Of a stretch of DNA of 64,000 bases, positions 52,577-62,022 are shown one piece after another; the first letter of the stretch is position 1; each line of letters starts with the position of its first letter. The position numbers and the translations under genes are program-made. The notes under the pieces are model-generated. The model worked only from the letters and a program-made list of their open reading frames with translations, searched no databases and had not been told where the DNA came from. Source of the stretch: Clostridia bacterium (GTDB taxonomy: Bacteria > Bacillota > Clostridia > Christensenellales > Aristaeellaceae); contig JAFROK010000001.1 of assembly GCA_017429695.1 (NCBI GenBank), positions 1-64,000 of the forward strand, in the 5' to 3' direction.

Positions 52577-54168
52577 GAAGCCTTTTTCCTCCTGGACAGG
52601 GCCCGGATGTCATCTTTGGTGACCGCTTTGAGCAGGTAAGCGGCGGCGCCGAAAACAATCACACCGGCAATGACGCAGATGATCGTGGCAATCCGTCCGC
52701 CGGGCAGGATTTTTTTCAGCAGCCAGACCGCGGCGCCCATCACCGCGGCGGCCAGCCCGGGACGGACTACCCAATCCATCCAGTTGAATTTCATTTCCGC
52801 ATAGCGGCACACATAGATCATATTGATGATCATGACAATGCCGTAGCAAGCGATAGAAGCATAAGGCCCGCCGTGGATATCAATCCCGGGCGTGCCGATG
52901 AGGATGAAGTTGAGGATGATTTTTACGGCAACGCCGGCCATCATCGTATACATCGGGATCTTCTGCTTCCGGAGGCCCTGCAGGATGCTGCTGGTGGCCT
53001 GGACGGCTGTGAAGAGCACCACCGTCATGGCGGAGAAGGTCAGCAGTTCCGCCGCCAGGTTGATTTTTTCGTTGGTGAAGACGTTGTCATAGAAGAACGC
53101 GACAATGGGCCGGGCCAGGATGCTCATGCCGACAGAGCAGGGAAAACCGATCAGGAACGCGTAGCGCATGCCGGTGTGGCTTTCGCGGCGGACGCCGTCC
53201 ATATCATGCACGGCAAAGCGGGCGGATACGCCCGGGACCAGGCTGATGGAAATGGCCAGCGCAAGGGCCGTGGGGATATTGATGAGGCGGATGACCACGC
53301 TGGTGAACACGCCGTAGGCATTTTCAGCCGCTTCCTGGCTGAGGCCAGCCACCACCATGCGTTTGACCATCATGGCGGAATCAATGAACTGGGAAAGGGG
53401 AATGATGCAGGCGCTGACGGTGATCGGCACGGCAATAATGACCAGCCGGCGGAGCAGTTCCTTGGTGGACCATGGGCTTTCATCCGGATCCTGGGGCAAG
53501 GCGTTGAATTCACCCTTCTTCCGGTGGTAGCGGATGATCATATAGACCATGGCGATGATTTCCGCCGCGGTGATGCCGAACAGGGCGCCGGCAGCCGCGA
53601 TTTCCAGGCTGTTGTATACCTTGACGCCGATATAGGCCAGCGGCAGGGAAATGATGACCTTGCCGATCTGCTCAATGAGCTGGGAAACCGCCGTGGGCAC
53701 CATGTTCTGCTGCCCCTGGAACAGGCCGCGGAAGGCGGAAAGCACACAGACGATCATTACGCATGGCGCGATGGCGTAATATCCGAGGGAGGTTTCCTTT
53801 ACGCCGACCATTTCACTGAGGGTGCCGTTCATGAGCACCATGACCAGCGAGAAGAACCCGCCGATGGAGAGCAGCGTAATCAGCGCCGTCCGGAAGGTGT
53901 TCCGGGCATTCCGGACATCATTGCGGGCCAGGAACCCGGCCACCATCCTGGAAACGGCAACGGGAATGCCGGCGCTGGAGATGGTCAGCAGGAGCGTATA
54001 GGTCGGATACACCAGGTAGAAGACCATGGCGATGCGGCCGCTTTCCACCTCTTCGCTGCTGATCATGTTCAGCGGGATGGAGAACAGCAGGCCGACGACC
54101 TTGCAGATGATGCCGGCCAGGCCCAGGATAGATATTCCCTTGGCGACGGATTTCGCCTTTTCGGACAC
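52573..54168 (-). CDS. SpoVB/MurJ-like polysaccharide flippase
   Basis: 531 residues with about 14 membrane helices of the MOP/MATE fold. GILSILGLAGIICKVVG at the start, LGYYAIAPCVMIVCVLSAFRGLFQGQ and RLINIPTALALAISISLVPGVSARFA are typical of the SpoVB/YabM branch that exports lipid-linked wall precursors. GTG start with AGGAAGTG upstream. The order yabM-like, yabN (mazG), hup, yabO (rqcP) is conserved. Confidence 0.88.
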   Translation of the reverse strand: MSEKAKSVAKGISILGLAGIICKVVGLLFSIPLNMISSEEVESGRIAMVFYLVYPTYTLLLTISSAGIPVAVSRMVAGFLARNDVRNARNTFRTALITLLSIGGFFSLVMVLMNGTLSEMVGVKETSLGYYAIAPCVMIVCVLSAFRGLFQGQQNMVPTAVSQLIEQIGKVIISLPLAYIGVKVYNSLEIAAAGALFGITAAEIIAMVYMIIRYHRKKGEFNALPQDPDESPWSTKELLRRLVIIAVPITVSACIIPLSQFIDSAMMVKRMVVAGLSQEAAENAYGVFTSVVIRLINIPTALALAISISLVPGVSARFAVHDMDGVRRESHTGMRYAFLIGFPCSVGMSILARPIVAFFYDNVFTNEKINLAAELLTFSAMTVVLFTAVQATSSILQGLRKQKIPMYTMMAGVAVKIILNFILIGTPGIDIHGGPYASIACYGIVMIINMIYVCRYAEMKFNWMDWVVRPGLAAAVMGAAVWLLKKILPGGRIATIICVIAGVIVFGAAAYLLKAVTKDDIRALSRRKKAS

Positions 54169-54210
54169 TTGATTTCACTTCCTAACAAACAATATCCAAA
54201 GGAGGAGAAA

Positions 54211-54240
54211 GAGATCCTTCACTTCGTTCAGGATGACAAC
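54211..54240. repeat. GATCCTTC...AGGATGACA element
   Basis: GAGATCCTTCACTTCG followed by TTCAGGATGACA. It is nearly identical to the copies at 41528-41555 and 20428-20457 and related to the right ends of the hairpin repeats. It lies between the flippase and trkH genes. Confidence 0.75.
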
Positions 54241-54245
54241 TGTAA

Positions 54246-55700
54246 TTAGTATTTCCGCCATGCAGAGCGGGTGAAGAGGATAAACATGGGCAGGAGTTCC
54301 AGCCGGCCAAAGAGCATCAGGAAAGAGCAGATGACCTTGCCGAAGATGCTGTAGCCGGCGAAATTCTCCACCGGGCCGACGGCACCGAGGCCGGGACCGA
54401 CATTGCTGACGCAGGTCAGGGAAGCGGTCAGGTTGGAAAGCACGTCAAACCGGCCATCCAGGGCCAGCAGGAAGCCGCCCAGCAGCACCAGCGCCACATA
54501 CATCAGGATAAACTGGGCCACCTGGCTGACCATACTTTCGTCCACGGCCTTGCCGTCCAGCCGGATGACATCCATCTTTTTCGGATGGCCGGTGGCCAGG
54601 ACGTTCCGCCGGCTCATCTTGGCCGCCATATTGATCCGGACGACCTTGATGCCGCCCGCTGTGGAGCCGGCGCAGGAGCCGATGAACATGGTGATGATGA
54701 TCAGCATATGGGACACGGCCGGCCACTGGTTGAAGTCCGCCGTGACAAAGCCCGTTGTGGAGGATACCGAGCAGATCTGGAACATGCCGTAGCGCAGGGA
54801 AGTGAAGAAGTTTCCGTACACCGGCATGTTGAAGAGTGAAATCAGCAGGATAAAGGCCGTCACATAGCAGAAATACCAGCGGAATTCCTCATCCTTATAA
54901 AACGCCTTCAGCCGTTCACCGATCAGCGCCTTGTAATACAGGGCAAAGTTGACGCCGAACATGAACATGAAAACGGAAATGACAATATCGATGGCGACGC
55001 TGTCGAAGGCCGCGATGCTCGCGCCGTAGCAGCTGAAACCGCCGGTGCCGGCGGTGGCCATGGTGTGAACGGCGGACTCATAGGGCGTCATGCCGCAGAT
55101 CGTCAATGCGACGAACTCGATGGCCGTCAGGAGAATATAGATCCGATAGAGGATTTTGGCTGTTTTTCCGGTCTGCGGAACGATCTTGCTCAGGGAGGGC
55201 CCGGGACTTTCCGCTTTGACCAGATGCGCGGTGCGGCCGGTGAGCTTCGGCAGGAGCGCCAGGGTCAGCACCAGGACGCCCATACCGCCGATCCAGTGGG
55301 TGGTGGCCCGCCAGAGCATGACGCCGTGGGGGAAATTTTCAAAATTCGTGACCACGGAAGCACCGGTGGTCGTGAAGCCGGAGACGGCCTCAAAAAACGC
55401 GTATTCAAACCGGGGCAGGAAACCGGACAGCATGAAGGGCAGGGCGCCGCAGACAGACATCAGGATCCAGCCCAGGGCCGTGATGATAAAGCCTTCCTTC
55501 AGGCGCAGGTGATCCTTCGGATCGGGTCGGGGAAGCAGGAGCATCGCCAGGCCCACCGGCGCGATGGCCAGGATGCTCAGGGCCAGCGCGCGGGTATCCC
55601 CATCCTGATAGATCAGCGAAACGATCAGGGCGGGAAGCATGGCGGCCGCTTCCACCAGCAGGATGGCGCCGAGAACGCGGATAATCAGCTTGCGGTTCAT
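54246..55700 (-). CDS. trkH: Potassium uptake membrane subunit TrkH/KtrB
   Basis: 484 residues with four pore-loop repeats. The filter segments SGFTTTGASVV, ATAGTGGFS, SVSSTTGFVT and SNVGPGLG are all present. It pairs with the following TrkA regulatory subunit; the two genes overlap by four bases. It conducts potassium into the cell. Confidence 0.94.
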   Translation of the reverse strand: MNRKLIIRVLGAILLVEAAAMLPALIVSLIYQDGDTRALALSILAIAPVGLAMLLLPRPDPKDHLRLKEGFIITALGWILMSVCGALPFMLSGFLPRFEYAFFEAVSGFTTTGASVVTNFENFPHGVMLWRATTHWIGGMGVLVLTLALLPKLTGRTAHLVKAESPGPSLSKIVPQTGKTAKILYRIYILLTAIEFVALTICGMTPYESAVHTMATAGTGGFSCYGASIAAFDSVAIDIVISVFMFMFGVNFALYYKALIGERLKAFYKDEEFRWYFCYVTAFILLISLFNMPVYGNFFTSLRYGMFQICSVSSTTGFVTADFNQWPAVSHMLIIITMFIGSCAGSTAGGIKVVRINMAAKMSRRNVLATGHPKKMDVIRLDGKAVDESMVSQVAQFILMYVALVLLGGFLLALDGRFDVLSNLTASLTCVSNVGPGLGAVGPVENFAGYSIFGKVICSFLMLFGRLELLPMFILFTRSAWRKY

Positions 55701-57061
55701 TTATACAGCACCTCGTTCAGATCGGAAACGCCGGAATCCCGGGAGATAATGACCACATGGTCGCCTTCCTCAATATGGTCTTTACCGAAGGGAACGATGA
55801 TCTTTCCTTGGTGCACAATGACGGAGACCAGGGAACCTTTTCGCATGTGCAGGTCCTTCAGCGGGATGCCGATATACGCGTCGCCTTTGCGGGCGATGAA
55901 CTCGATGGCTTCGGCCTTGCCGTCCACCAGGCGGTAGAGGCGCTCGATCCGGGTGCCGTTGCTGTTTTCCCGGGCGCGGGCATAGCGCAGGATCGTTGAA
56001 CTGGTGATGAACTGCGGGCTGATGACCGAATCCAGTCCCAGGTCGTTCAGGATTTCCATATAGGTTGTGCGGCTGTTTTTCGCGATGATTTTCGGCACGC
56101 CGCGCCGGGCAGCGTACATGGCGGTCATCAGGTTTTCCTCGTCCCGGTTGGACAGGGTGACAAAGGCATCCATCTGGGAGATGCCCTGCTCCTCCAGTAG
56201 GTCCTGGTCCGTTCCGTCGCCCAGGATGACATCCACCTTCGGGAGTTGCTCGCTGAGGGAACGGGCTTTCTGTTCGTTGATTTCAAAGAGCGTCACATGG
56301 ATGCCCATGGGAACGATGAGGCGGGAAAGATAATAGGAGATCCGGCCGCCGCCCAGGAGCATGACGCTGCGGATTTTCTGCTTGTTGCGGCCGAGATAGC
56401 GGAAATATTCCGTGATGCTCATCATATCGCCGGAGACGAACACCCGGTCTCCCGGAAGGATCGTGAAATCACCGCCGGGGATCAGTACGGTGCCGTTCCG
56501 GTCCACCATGGCATAGAGGATCCGGGGCAGGGAGGGCACACTGGCGGCCAGGTCCTTCATGGCGATGCCGACGAAGGGGTCGGATTCCAGGGCGCGGAAT
56601 TCCACCATTTCCACCTGGCCCTTGGCAAAGGATTCAATGCTGCCGGCAAAGGGATAGCGCAGCAGGCGGCTGATTTCCAGCGCGGTGGCCCGTTCCGGGT
56701 TGATGGCTACGTCAATACCGAGTTCATTCTGCAGGAGCGTCTGGCTCTCGTTGAACTCGGGATCGCGGATCCGGGCAATGGTATACTGGGCGCCCAGGCG
56801 TTTGGCAATCAGGCAGGCCAGCATGTTGCTTTCGTCGCTCTCCGTGGAGGCAATGACAATATTCGCCTTGTCCACACCGGCTTCCAGCAGCGTCTTCGCG
56901 TTGGCGCCGTTGCCCTTCAGGCAGATGACATCCAGGGCGCCGGAACAGCGGTCGATGACTTCGCTGCTTTTATCGATCACCGTCACGTCGTGCTCTTCGG
57001 ACGTCAGATGTTCCGCGAGCGCATAGCCGACCTTGCCGGCTCCGATGACAATAATCCGCAT
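55697..57061 (-). CDS. trkA: Potassium uptake regulatory subunit TrkA
   Basis: 454 residues. Two tandem RCK units: the first with VIGAGKVGYALAEHL at the start and the second with LLGGGRISYYLSRLI near 235, each followed by a TrkA_C domain (VGIAMKDLAASVPSL and GIPLKDLHMRKG). The duplicated form binds NAD(H)/ATP and gates TrkH. GGAGGAGG precedes the ATG; it is the first gene of the pair. Confidence 0.94.
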   Translation of the reverse strand: MRIIVIGAGKVGYALAEHLTSEEHDVTVIDKSSEVIDRCSGALDVICLKGNGANAKTLLEAGVDKANIVIASTESDESNMLACLIAKRLGAQYTIARIRDPEFNESQTLLQNELGIDVAINPERATALEISRLLRYPFAGSIESFAKGQVEMVEFRALESDPFVGIAMKDLAASVPSLPRILYAMVDRNGTVLIPGGDFTILPGDRVFVSGDMMSITEYFRYLGRNKQKIRSVMLLGGGRISYYLSRLIVPMGIHVTLFEINEQKARSLSEQLPKVDVILGDGTDQDLLEEQGISQMDAFVTLSNRDEENLMTAMYAARRGVPKIIAKNSRTTYMEILNDLGLDSVISPQFITSSTILRYARARENSNGTRIERLYRLVDGKAEAIEFIARKGDAYIGIPLKDLHMRKGSLVSVIVHQGKIIVPFGKDHIEEGDHVVIISRDSGVSDLNEVLYK

Positions 57062-57147
57062 GGGATCCTCCTCCGTGAAAAAACAAAATCAAATTATTTT
57101 ACCACTAAAGGCCGGAGAATAAAAGATGCAAAATTCCCCGAAACCGG

Positions 57148-57176
57148 TTGCGCCGGCACGCCGCAGCCGGTATAAT
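57148..57176 (+). promoter_or_regulatory. Promoter of the GH5 cellulase gene
   Basis: TTGCGC (57148-57153) and TATAAT (57171-57176), 17-base spacer, 35 bases before the coding start. Confidence 0.8.
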
Positions 57177-57210
57177 GAAACCATCAAAACGAAAGGCAGA
57201 AAGCTGAACA

Positions 57211-58440
57211 ATGAAGAAAACAATCGCCCTCCTCTGCGTCCTGCTGATGATGCTGGCGGCAGTATCCTCCTGCATGGCCGAAGCCGCGGAAAACCTGAAT
57301 GAGATCACGATTCCCGTCATCGAAGCCATGAAGCGGTTCGAACTGCCGGACAACGAGGCGCTCCGTTTTGTGAAGGATATGAAGACCGGCTGGGACCTGG
57401 GCAACACCTTTGACGCCTATGATGACCAGGGCTGGTTCAAAGGTTCGGAACCCGGGATGGAAACCGCCTGGCACGGCGACAAAACGACCCGGGAGCTGAT
57501 CGCGGCCATCCGGGAAGCCGGTTTTATGACGGTCCGGATTTCGGTCAGCTGGCACAATCACATGGACGAAAATAACATCATCCATCCTGACTGGCTGGCC
57601 CGGGTGAAGGAAGTGGCCGGCTGGGTTGTGGATGAAGGCATGTACGCGATTATCAACGTGCATCACGACAACACGCCCAACAAGAAAAACCATTATTTCT
57701 ATCCGGATTCGGCGCATTACGAACAGTCCGCGGCTTATCTCGGAGCGATCTGGCAGCAGATGGCGGACGCGTTTGCGGAATTTGACGATCATGTGATCCT
57801 GGAATCCATGAACGAGCCGCGGCTGGTAGATACCGGATATGAATGGAACTTCTCGGAAACATCCGCTGAATGCCGGGACGCGGCGGAATGCATCAACAAG
57901 CTGAACCAGCTGTTTGTGGATACGGTCCGCGCTACCGGCGGGAACAACGCCACCCGGTACCTGCTGGTGCCCGGCTACTGCGCCAGCCCCTACGGGGCGA
58001 CGAACCAATATTTCCGCCTTCCGGAAGACACGGCGGACAACCGGATCATCATTGAAGTGCATGCCTACACGCCATACAATTTTGCCCTGAACCAGGGTGA
58101 TGGCAATTACGCGGACTTTGACCCGGATGAAACCAAGAAGATCCAGGAAATCGCCCAGTTCATGAACGACTTGTATAAAAAGTATACATCCCAGGGCATC
58201 CCGGTTGTCATTGACGAGTATGGCGCCATGGAGAAAAAGGGCAACCTGCAGGACCGGGTCAACTGGGCTGCCTATTATGTCTGCGCCGCCAGCGCCCGGG
58301 GCATGACCTGCTGCTGGTGGGACAACAACGCTTTTACCGGAAACGGCGAGCGCTTCGGCATTATCAACCGGAAAACAGCGGAATGGAAATATCCCGAGAT
58401 CGTGGAAGCGATCATGGCCAACTGCATGTTCAACCGCTGA
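57211..58440 (+). CDS. Secreted GH5 endoglucanase
   Basis: 409 residues. Signal peptide about 1-24; a VSSC motif at 18-21 would also allow lipoprotein processing. The GH5 barrel contains MKTGWDLGNTFDA, TVRISVSWH, IINVHHDN, the acid/base Glu202 in ESMNEPR and the nucleophile Glu336 in VIDEYGAM, then CCWWDNNAF. This is the GH5_2/4-type cellulase pattern, so beta-1,4-glucan or related hemicellulose is the likely substrate. No carbohydrate-binding or dockerin module is attached. It is a single-gene unit with its own promoter. Confidence 0.93.
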   Translation: MKKTIALLCVLLMMLAAVSSCMAEAAENLNEITIPVIEAMKRFELPDNEALRFVKDMKTGWDLGNTFDAYDDQGWFKGSEPGMETAWHGDKTTRELIAAIREAGFMTVRISVSWHNHMDENNIIHPDWLARVKEVAGWVVDEGMYAIINVHHDNTPNKKNHYFYPDSAHYEQSAAYLGAIWQQMADAFAEFDDHVILESMNEPRLVDTGYEWNFSETSAECRDAAECINKLNQLFVDTVRATGGNNATRYLLVPGYCASPYGATNQYFRLPEDTADNRIIIEVHAYTPYNFALNQGDGNYADFDPDETKKIQEIAQFMNDLYKKYTSQGIPVVIDEYGAMEKKGNLQDRVNWAAYYVCAASARGMTCCWWDNNAFTGNGERFGIINRKTAEWKYPEIVEAIMANCMFNR

Positions 58441-58532
58441 GAAAAAGCAAATCAGGGATTGAAAAAACCGGAAAGAAAGCGCATAATAGAGAAGACATCG
58501 AACGGATGATTTCCGGACAGGAGTGATCAGGA

Positions 58533-58667
58533 ATGGAAACTGGAGTAGTCGTCGCCATCGCCGCCGTGCTTTTCATCGCCATCTTCGCGGTGATTATCTG
58601 CATCGTTTCCGCGGTCAGCAGCGTCAGCGGCATCAAGCATACCAACGACGAGGATTCCGAGGCCTGA
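58533..58667 (+). CDS. 44-residue single-span membrane peptide
   Basis: A small gene (METGVVVAIAAVLFIAIFAVI then a short polar tail ending HTNDEDSEA). It has one membrane helix at about 5-30 and an acidic cytoplasmic tail. AGGAG lies 12 bases upstream of the ATG. A hairpin terminator follows. It may belong to the preceding cellulase transcript or be independent; function unknown. Confidence 0.6.
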   Translation: METGVVVAIAAVLFIAIFAVIICIVSAVSSVSGIKHTNDEDSEA

Positions 58668-58700
58668 CCTTCCGGCCTCGCTCTGAGATCGGTTTTGTTT

Positions 58701-58736
58701 CCCCGGCAGATACCGGGGATTTTCCCTTTTTGGCCC
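58701..58736 (+). terminator. Terminator after the 44-residue peptide gene
   Basis: CCCCGG (58701-58706) pairs with CCGGGG (58713-58718), followed by ATTTTCCCTTTTT. Confidence 0.75.
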
Positions 58737-58745
58737 GATCTGTCT

Positions 58746-58775
58746 TTGACGAAGACTTTTCCGGTATGGTATGAT
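58746..58775 (+). promoter_or_regulatory. Promoter of the Nudix gene cluster
   Basis: TTGACG (58746-58751) and TATGAT (58770-58775), 18-base spacer, about 60 bases before the Nudix start. Confidence 0.65.
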
Positions 58776-58837
58776 GGGGACCGGAATAACATAACTACCA
58801 CGGTGTTCGCTTTTTATTATTTCAGGGAGATCTGCAT

Positions 58838-59323
58838 ATGAAGCTGAGGAATATGACAGGCATCTATCTTTCCTGCAACGGGCAGATGCTTTTACTGTAC
58901 CGCCAGGGCGGGAGGGTCGTTTCCAATCAATGGATTGCCTCCGCCGGCGGACATTTTGAAAAAGAAGAGCTGAATGATCCGAAGGCCTGTGTTCTCCGGG
59001 AACTTCAGGAGGAACTTCATCTCAGCGAAGACGACCTGACGGACATGAAAATGCGGTATATCGGACTGCGAAATGTGAACGGTGAAATCCGGCAGAATTA
59101 CTATTTCTTTGCCAACCTGAAACCGGAACACTATGAGCTGTTCACATCCAGCGAAGGCAAATGCAAATGGGTGGATTATGCGGAAATCATGCAATACGAC
59201 ATGCCGCTGACAGCTCGATATGTGATGGCACATTACCTGCAGACAGGACGGTACACAGACTGCCTGTATTGCGCGGCTGCGGACGGGCAGGGATTTCAGT
59301 TTATTTCCCTGGCCGAAACATGA
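58838..59323 (+). CDS. Nudix hydrolase
   Basis: 161 residues. The Nudix box runs from GGHFEKEE to RELQEELHL (about residues 43-67), with the REXXEE core intact. Such enzymes hydrolyse nucleoside diphosphates linked to another group; the substrate is not evident. GGGAGA precedes the ATG. It is followed 12 bases later by a second Nudix gene. Confidence 0.88.
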   Translation: MKLRNMTGIYLSCNGQMLLLYRQGGRVVSNQWIASAGGHFEKEELNDPKACVLRELQEELHLSEDDLTDMKMRYIGLRNVNGEIRQNYYFFANLKPEHYELFTSSEGKCKWVDYAEIMQYDMPLTARYVMAHYLQTGRYTDCLYCAAADGQGFQFISLAET

Positions 59324-59335
59324 AGGAGATTGATC

Positions 59336-60112
59336 ATGACAGACTTTTCAACCATCACCGCCTGCGGCGAATGCTGCACCGGATGCCCGAAGAAGCTGGA
59401 CGGGAGATGCCCCGGCTGCATTGAAGCGGACGGACGCGTTCCGGAATGGGCAGAGTCCGGCAGGTGCAAAGTGCATGCCTGCACAAGGGACCATCATGTT
59501 CCGTTCTGCGGACTGTGCACAGAGTTTCCGTGCGATCAACTTCCTTCCCTGATCTCATGGAATCCTGACATTGTTGAGCATATGACGACGCTGCGGAATG
59601 AATACCGGAAAATCGTGGCCATTGTCGGGGACAACTATTTCGGAAAATGGGACAAAACCCGCACCGCCTGCCGGGGAATCATTATCCGCAACGGACGGAT
59701 CCTGATGTCCTATGAAACAGTGACCGGGCAGTGGATGCTTCCGGGCGGCGGACTCGAAGCCGGTGAGGATGAATGTGAATGCTGTATCCGGGAAGTTGCG
59801 GAGGAAACGGGATTCCTGATCCGCCCGACGGAATGCGTGATGGAAATCGACGAGTATTACGAAGATTTCAAGTGGGTCAACCGGTATTTCTTCGGGGAAG
59901 TGACCGGCGAAACCGCCGTTCACCTGACAGCGCGGGAAAAGGAAGTGGGCATGGAACCCCGGTGGGTTCCGCTGGATGAAATCATTCAGATCTTTTCAAA
60001 ACATGCCGACTATGCGGACCGGGACGAGATGCGGCGCGGCATGTATCTGCGGGAGTATACCGCCTTAAGCAAACTGTGCGGCGGCGTTTCTTCCGGCAAA
60101 CAGGGAATCTGA
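59336..60112 (+). CDS. Cys-rich DUF3795-like domain fused to a Nudix hydrolase
   Basis: 258 residues. Residues 1-75 or so contain a cysteine-rich zinc-type region (CGECCTGCPKK, CPGCIEA, CKVHACTRDHHVPFCGLCTEFPC) similar to DUF3795 proteins. Residues about 105-240 form a Nudix domain with GGGLEAGEDECECCIREVAEETGF (REXXEE core intact). The ATG at 59336 has AAGGAG seven bases upstream; a TTG at 59330 overlaps the site. The pairing of the two domains is unusual to me. Confidence 0.82.
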   Translation: MTDFSTITACGECCTGCPKKLDGRCPGCIEADGRVPEWAESGRCKVHACTRDHHVPFCGLCTEFPCDQLPSLISWNPDIVEHMTTLRNEYRKIVAIVGDNYFGKWDKTRTACRGIIIRNGRILMSYETVTGQWMLPGGGLEAGEDECECCIREVAEETGFLIRPTECVMEIDEYYEDFKWVNRYFFGEVTGETAVHLTAREKEVGMEPRWVPLDEIIQIFSKHADYADRDEMRRGMYLREYTALSKLCGGVSSGKQGI

Positions 60113-60123
60113 CGAGGTGGAAA

Positions 60124-60681
60124 ATGGAAATCACAACCAAGCGGCTGACAGTCAGGCCGATTCAGATCGGCGATGAGCAAGCCATTCACGAATATGCGGG
60201 CGACAAAAGCCTGACGATGATGTACTTTCTCCCGAATGAAACGTTTGAGGAAACGGCGGCGTTTGTCAGGGAGAACGCGGAAGCATGGCAGTCAGCGGAT
60301 CAGACCAATTTTGAATTTGTGATTCTCCTGGATGGAAGAATCATCGGCGGATGTGACTGTGACCTTGGGCATAGCGAAGACCGATCCTATGCGACACTGG
60401 GGTGGATCATCCACCGGAATTACCGGAACCGGGGATACGCATCGGAAGCCGCTTCGGCAATTCTGGATTTTGCGTTTGAAAACCTGAAAATCAGCAAAGT
60501 ATATGCCCAGTGCGACATCAACAACCCTGCTTCATTTGCCGTGATGCGCAGGATCGGAATGAAGTGCATCAGCGATCAAGGCACACGCACCTATCCCAGG
60601 ACCGGAAAAACGTCGGGCGAGTATACCTGCCTGATCACCCGTGAGGAATGGGAAAATGCAAAACAGCAAGAGGTACCGTAA
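60124..60681 (+). CDS. GNAT-family acetyltransferase
   Basis: 185 residues, RimJ/RimL-like. ITTKRLTVRPIQIGDEQ at the start and GWIIHRNYRNRGYASEAASAIL (acetyl-CoA loop), then CDINNPASFAVMRRIGM. It transfers an acetyl group to an amine; the substrate is unknown. AGGTGG lies upstream of the ATG at 60124. The next gene starts immediately after its stop. Confidence 0.88.
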   Translation: MEITTKRLTVRPIQIGDEQAIHEYAGDKSLTMMYFLPNETFEETAAFVRENAEAWQSADQTNFEFVILLDGRIIGGCDCDLGHSEDRSYATLGWIIHRNYRNRGYASEAASAILDFAFENLKISKVYAQCDINNPASFAVMRRIGMKCISDQGTRTYPRTGKTSGEYTCLITREEWENAKQQEVP

Positions 60682-61251
60682 ATGAACCGGACAATGGATC
60701 TGTTCCTGACTTTTGCGAAGATCGGCCTGTTCACCTTTGGCGGCGGATATGCCATGATTCCGCTGATTGAAGACAACTGCGTCACCAGGAAGCAGTGGAT
60801 CTCCCATGATGAGATGATGAACATCACCGTCATTTCGGAATCCACACCGGGGCCGATTGCCATCAACTGCGCCACCTATATCGGATATAAACAAAAAGGA
60901 ATCGGCGGGGCTGTGGCCGCAACCATCGGGATGGCGCTGCCTTCGTTCTGCATCATTTTCCTGATTTCCCTGTTCCTGGATCGCTTCCTGGAAATCCGCT
61001 GGATTGCCAACGCGTTCAGGGGAATCAAACTGGCCGTGGGCATCCTGATTCTGGACGCAGCGATCCGGATGATCCGGAAGATGCCAAAGAAGCCTTTGGC
61101 AGTCACTATCACCGCATGCTCCTTTGCGGCCATGCTGCTTATCAGCATATTTTCGGTCCGGGTCACTTCCATTACGCTGATGCTGACTGCGGGATTGATC
61201 GGCCTGACCGTATACCTGATTTCCGGTAGGAAAGAAGGTGACGCCGGATGA
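60682..61251 (+). CDS. Chromate transporter-family subunit, first half
   Basis: 189 residues, half-length CHR protein. FAKIGLFTFGGGYAMIPLI and SESTPGPIAINCATYIGYK are the paired signatures; five or six helices. Two half-size CHR genes together replace the single long ChrA protein. Its start codon follows the GNAT stop with no gap. The next gene overlaps it by four bases. Confidence 0.92.
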   Translation: MNRTMDLFLTFAKIGLFTFGGGYAMIPLIEDNCVTRKQWISHDEMMNITVISESTPGPIAINCATYIGYKQKGIGGAVAATIGMALPSFCIIFLISLFLDRFLEIRWIANAFRGIKLAVGILILDAAIRMIRKMPKKPLAVTITACSFAAMLLISIFSVRVTSITLMLTAGLIGLTVYLISGRKEGDAG

Positions 61252-61814
61252 ACCTTCTGAATCTGCTGATCGGTTTCCTGAAGGTCGGCCTGTTCGCCTT
61301 TGGCGGCGGATACGCCGCGGTGCCGCTGATCCGGGATGTTGTGATGTCGTATGGCTGGCTTGATCCGGATATGCTGACCAATATGATTGCGGTCAGTGAA
61401 AGCACGCCCGGCCCGATTATGATCAACCTGGCCACATACGTGGGAAGCACACAGGGAAATATCATCGGCGCACTGATCGCCACACTGGCTGTGATCCTGC
61501 CGTCTTTCATCATCATCCTGATCATTGTGAAGCTGGAGAAAAAACTCCTGAAGAACCGGTATATCCAGGCGGCTCTTTCCGGGGTCAAACCCTGCGTCAT
61601 TGGGATCATCGGCGCAACCGGCGCCTATATGATCCTGCAGCATATCTTTACGGCATTTCCCGGAGGTACCGTGGATGCAACCGCCGCGGCTGTTACCGCA
61701 GCTCTTGCCATGATCTATTTCGGCTCCAGGAAGGTCACCAAAAGGGGAATCCCGCCTATCCTCCTGATCGGAACGGCGGCACTGGCCGGCGTGCTGGTTT
61801 ACGGCGTACAGTGA
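61248..61814 (+). CDS. Chromate transporter-family subunit, second half
   Basis: 188 residues. FLKVGLFAFGGGYAAVPLIRDV and SESTPGPIMINLATYVGS repeat the pattern of the first subunit in the opposite half. The two probably form one transporter of chromate or another oxyanion; in anaerobes sulfate-like or other anions are possible. Confidence 0.92.
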   Translation: MNLLNLLIGFLKVGLFAFGGGYAAVPLIRDVVMSYGWLDPDMLTNMIAVSESTPGPIMINLATYVGSTQGNIIGALIATLAVILPSFIIILIIVKLEKKLLKNRYIQAALSGVKPCVIGIIGATGAYMILQHIFTAFPGGTVDATAAAVTAALAMIYFGSRKVTKRGIPPILLIGTAALAGVLVYGVQ

Positions 61815-62022
61815 CATATTAACTTACAGGGGGTTCAGCCGCATTTGCACTTATCTGAGGATGGCTTTTTCTGCCCGGCTATGATATAATCGCACATCAT
61901 ATACAATGAAAAATCATCATGCGGGACAGTGAAAGAAGAGATGGGTTAGGACACTTGGGGACAGGCTTTACATATGGAATGAAAAAGGAATGGCAACAAA
62001 AGAGAACTTTTGAGAGCACAGC
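61815..62022. other. Gene-free gap after the chromate-type transporter
   Basis: No credible coding sequence. A TATAAT-like hexamer at 61885-61890 has no good -35 box. It runs into the protease remnant at 62023. Confidence 0.5.
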
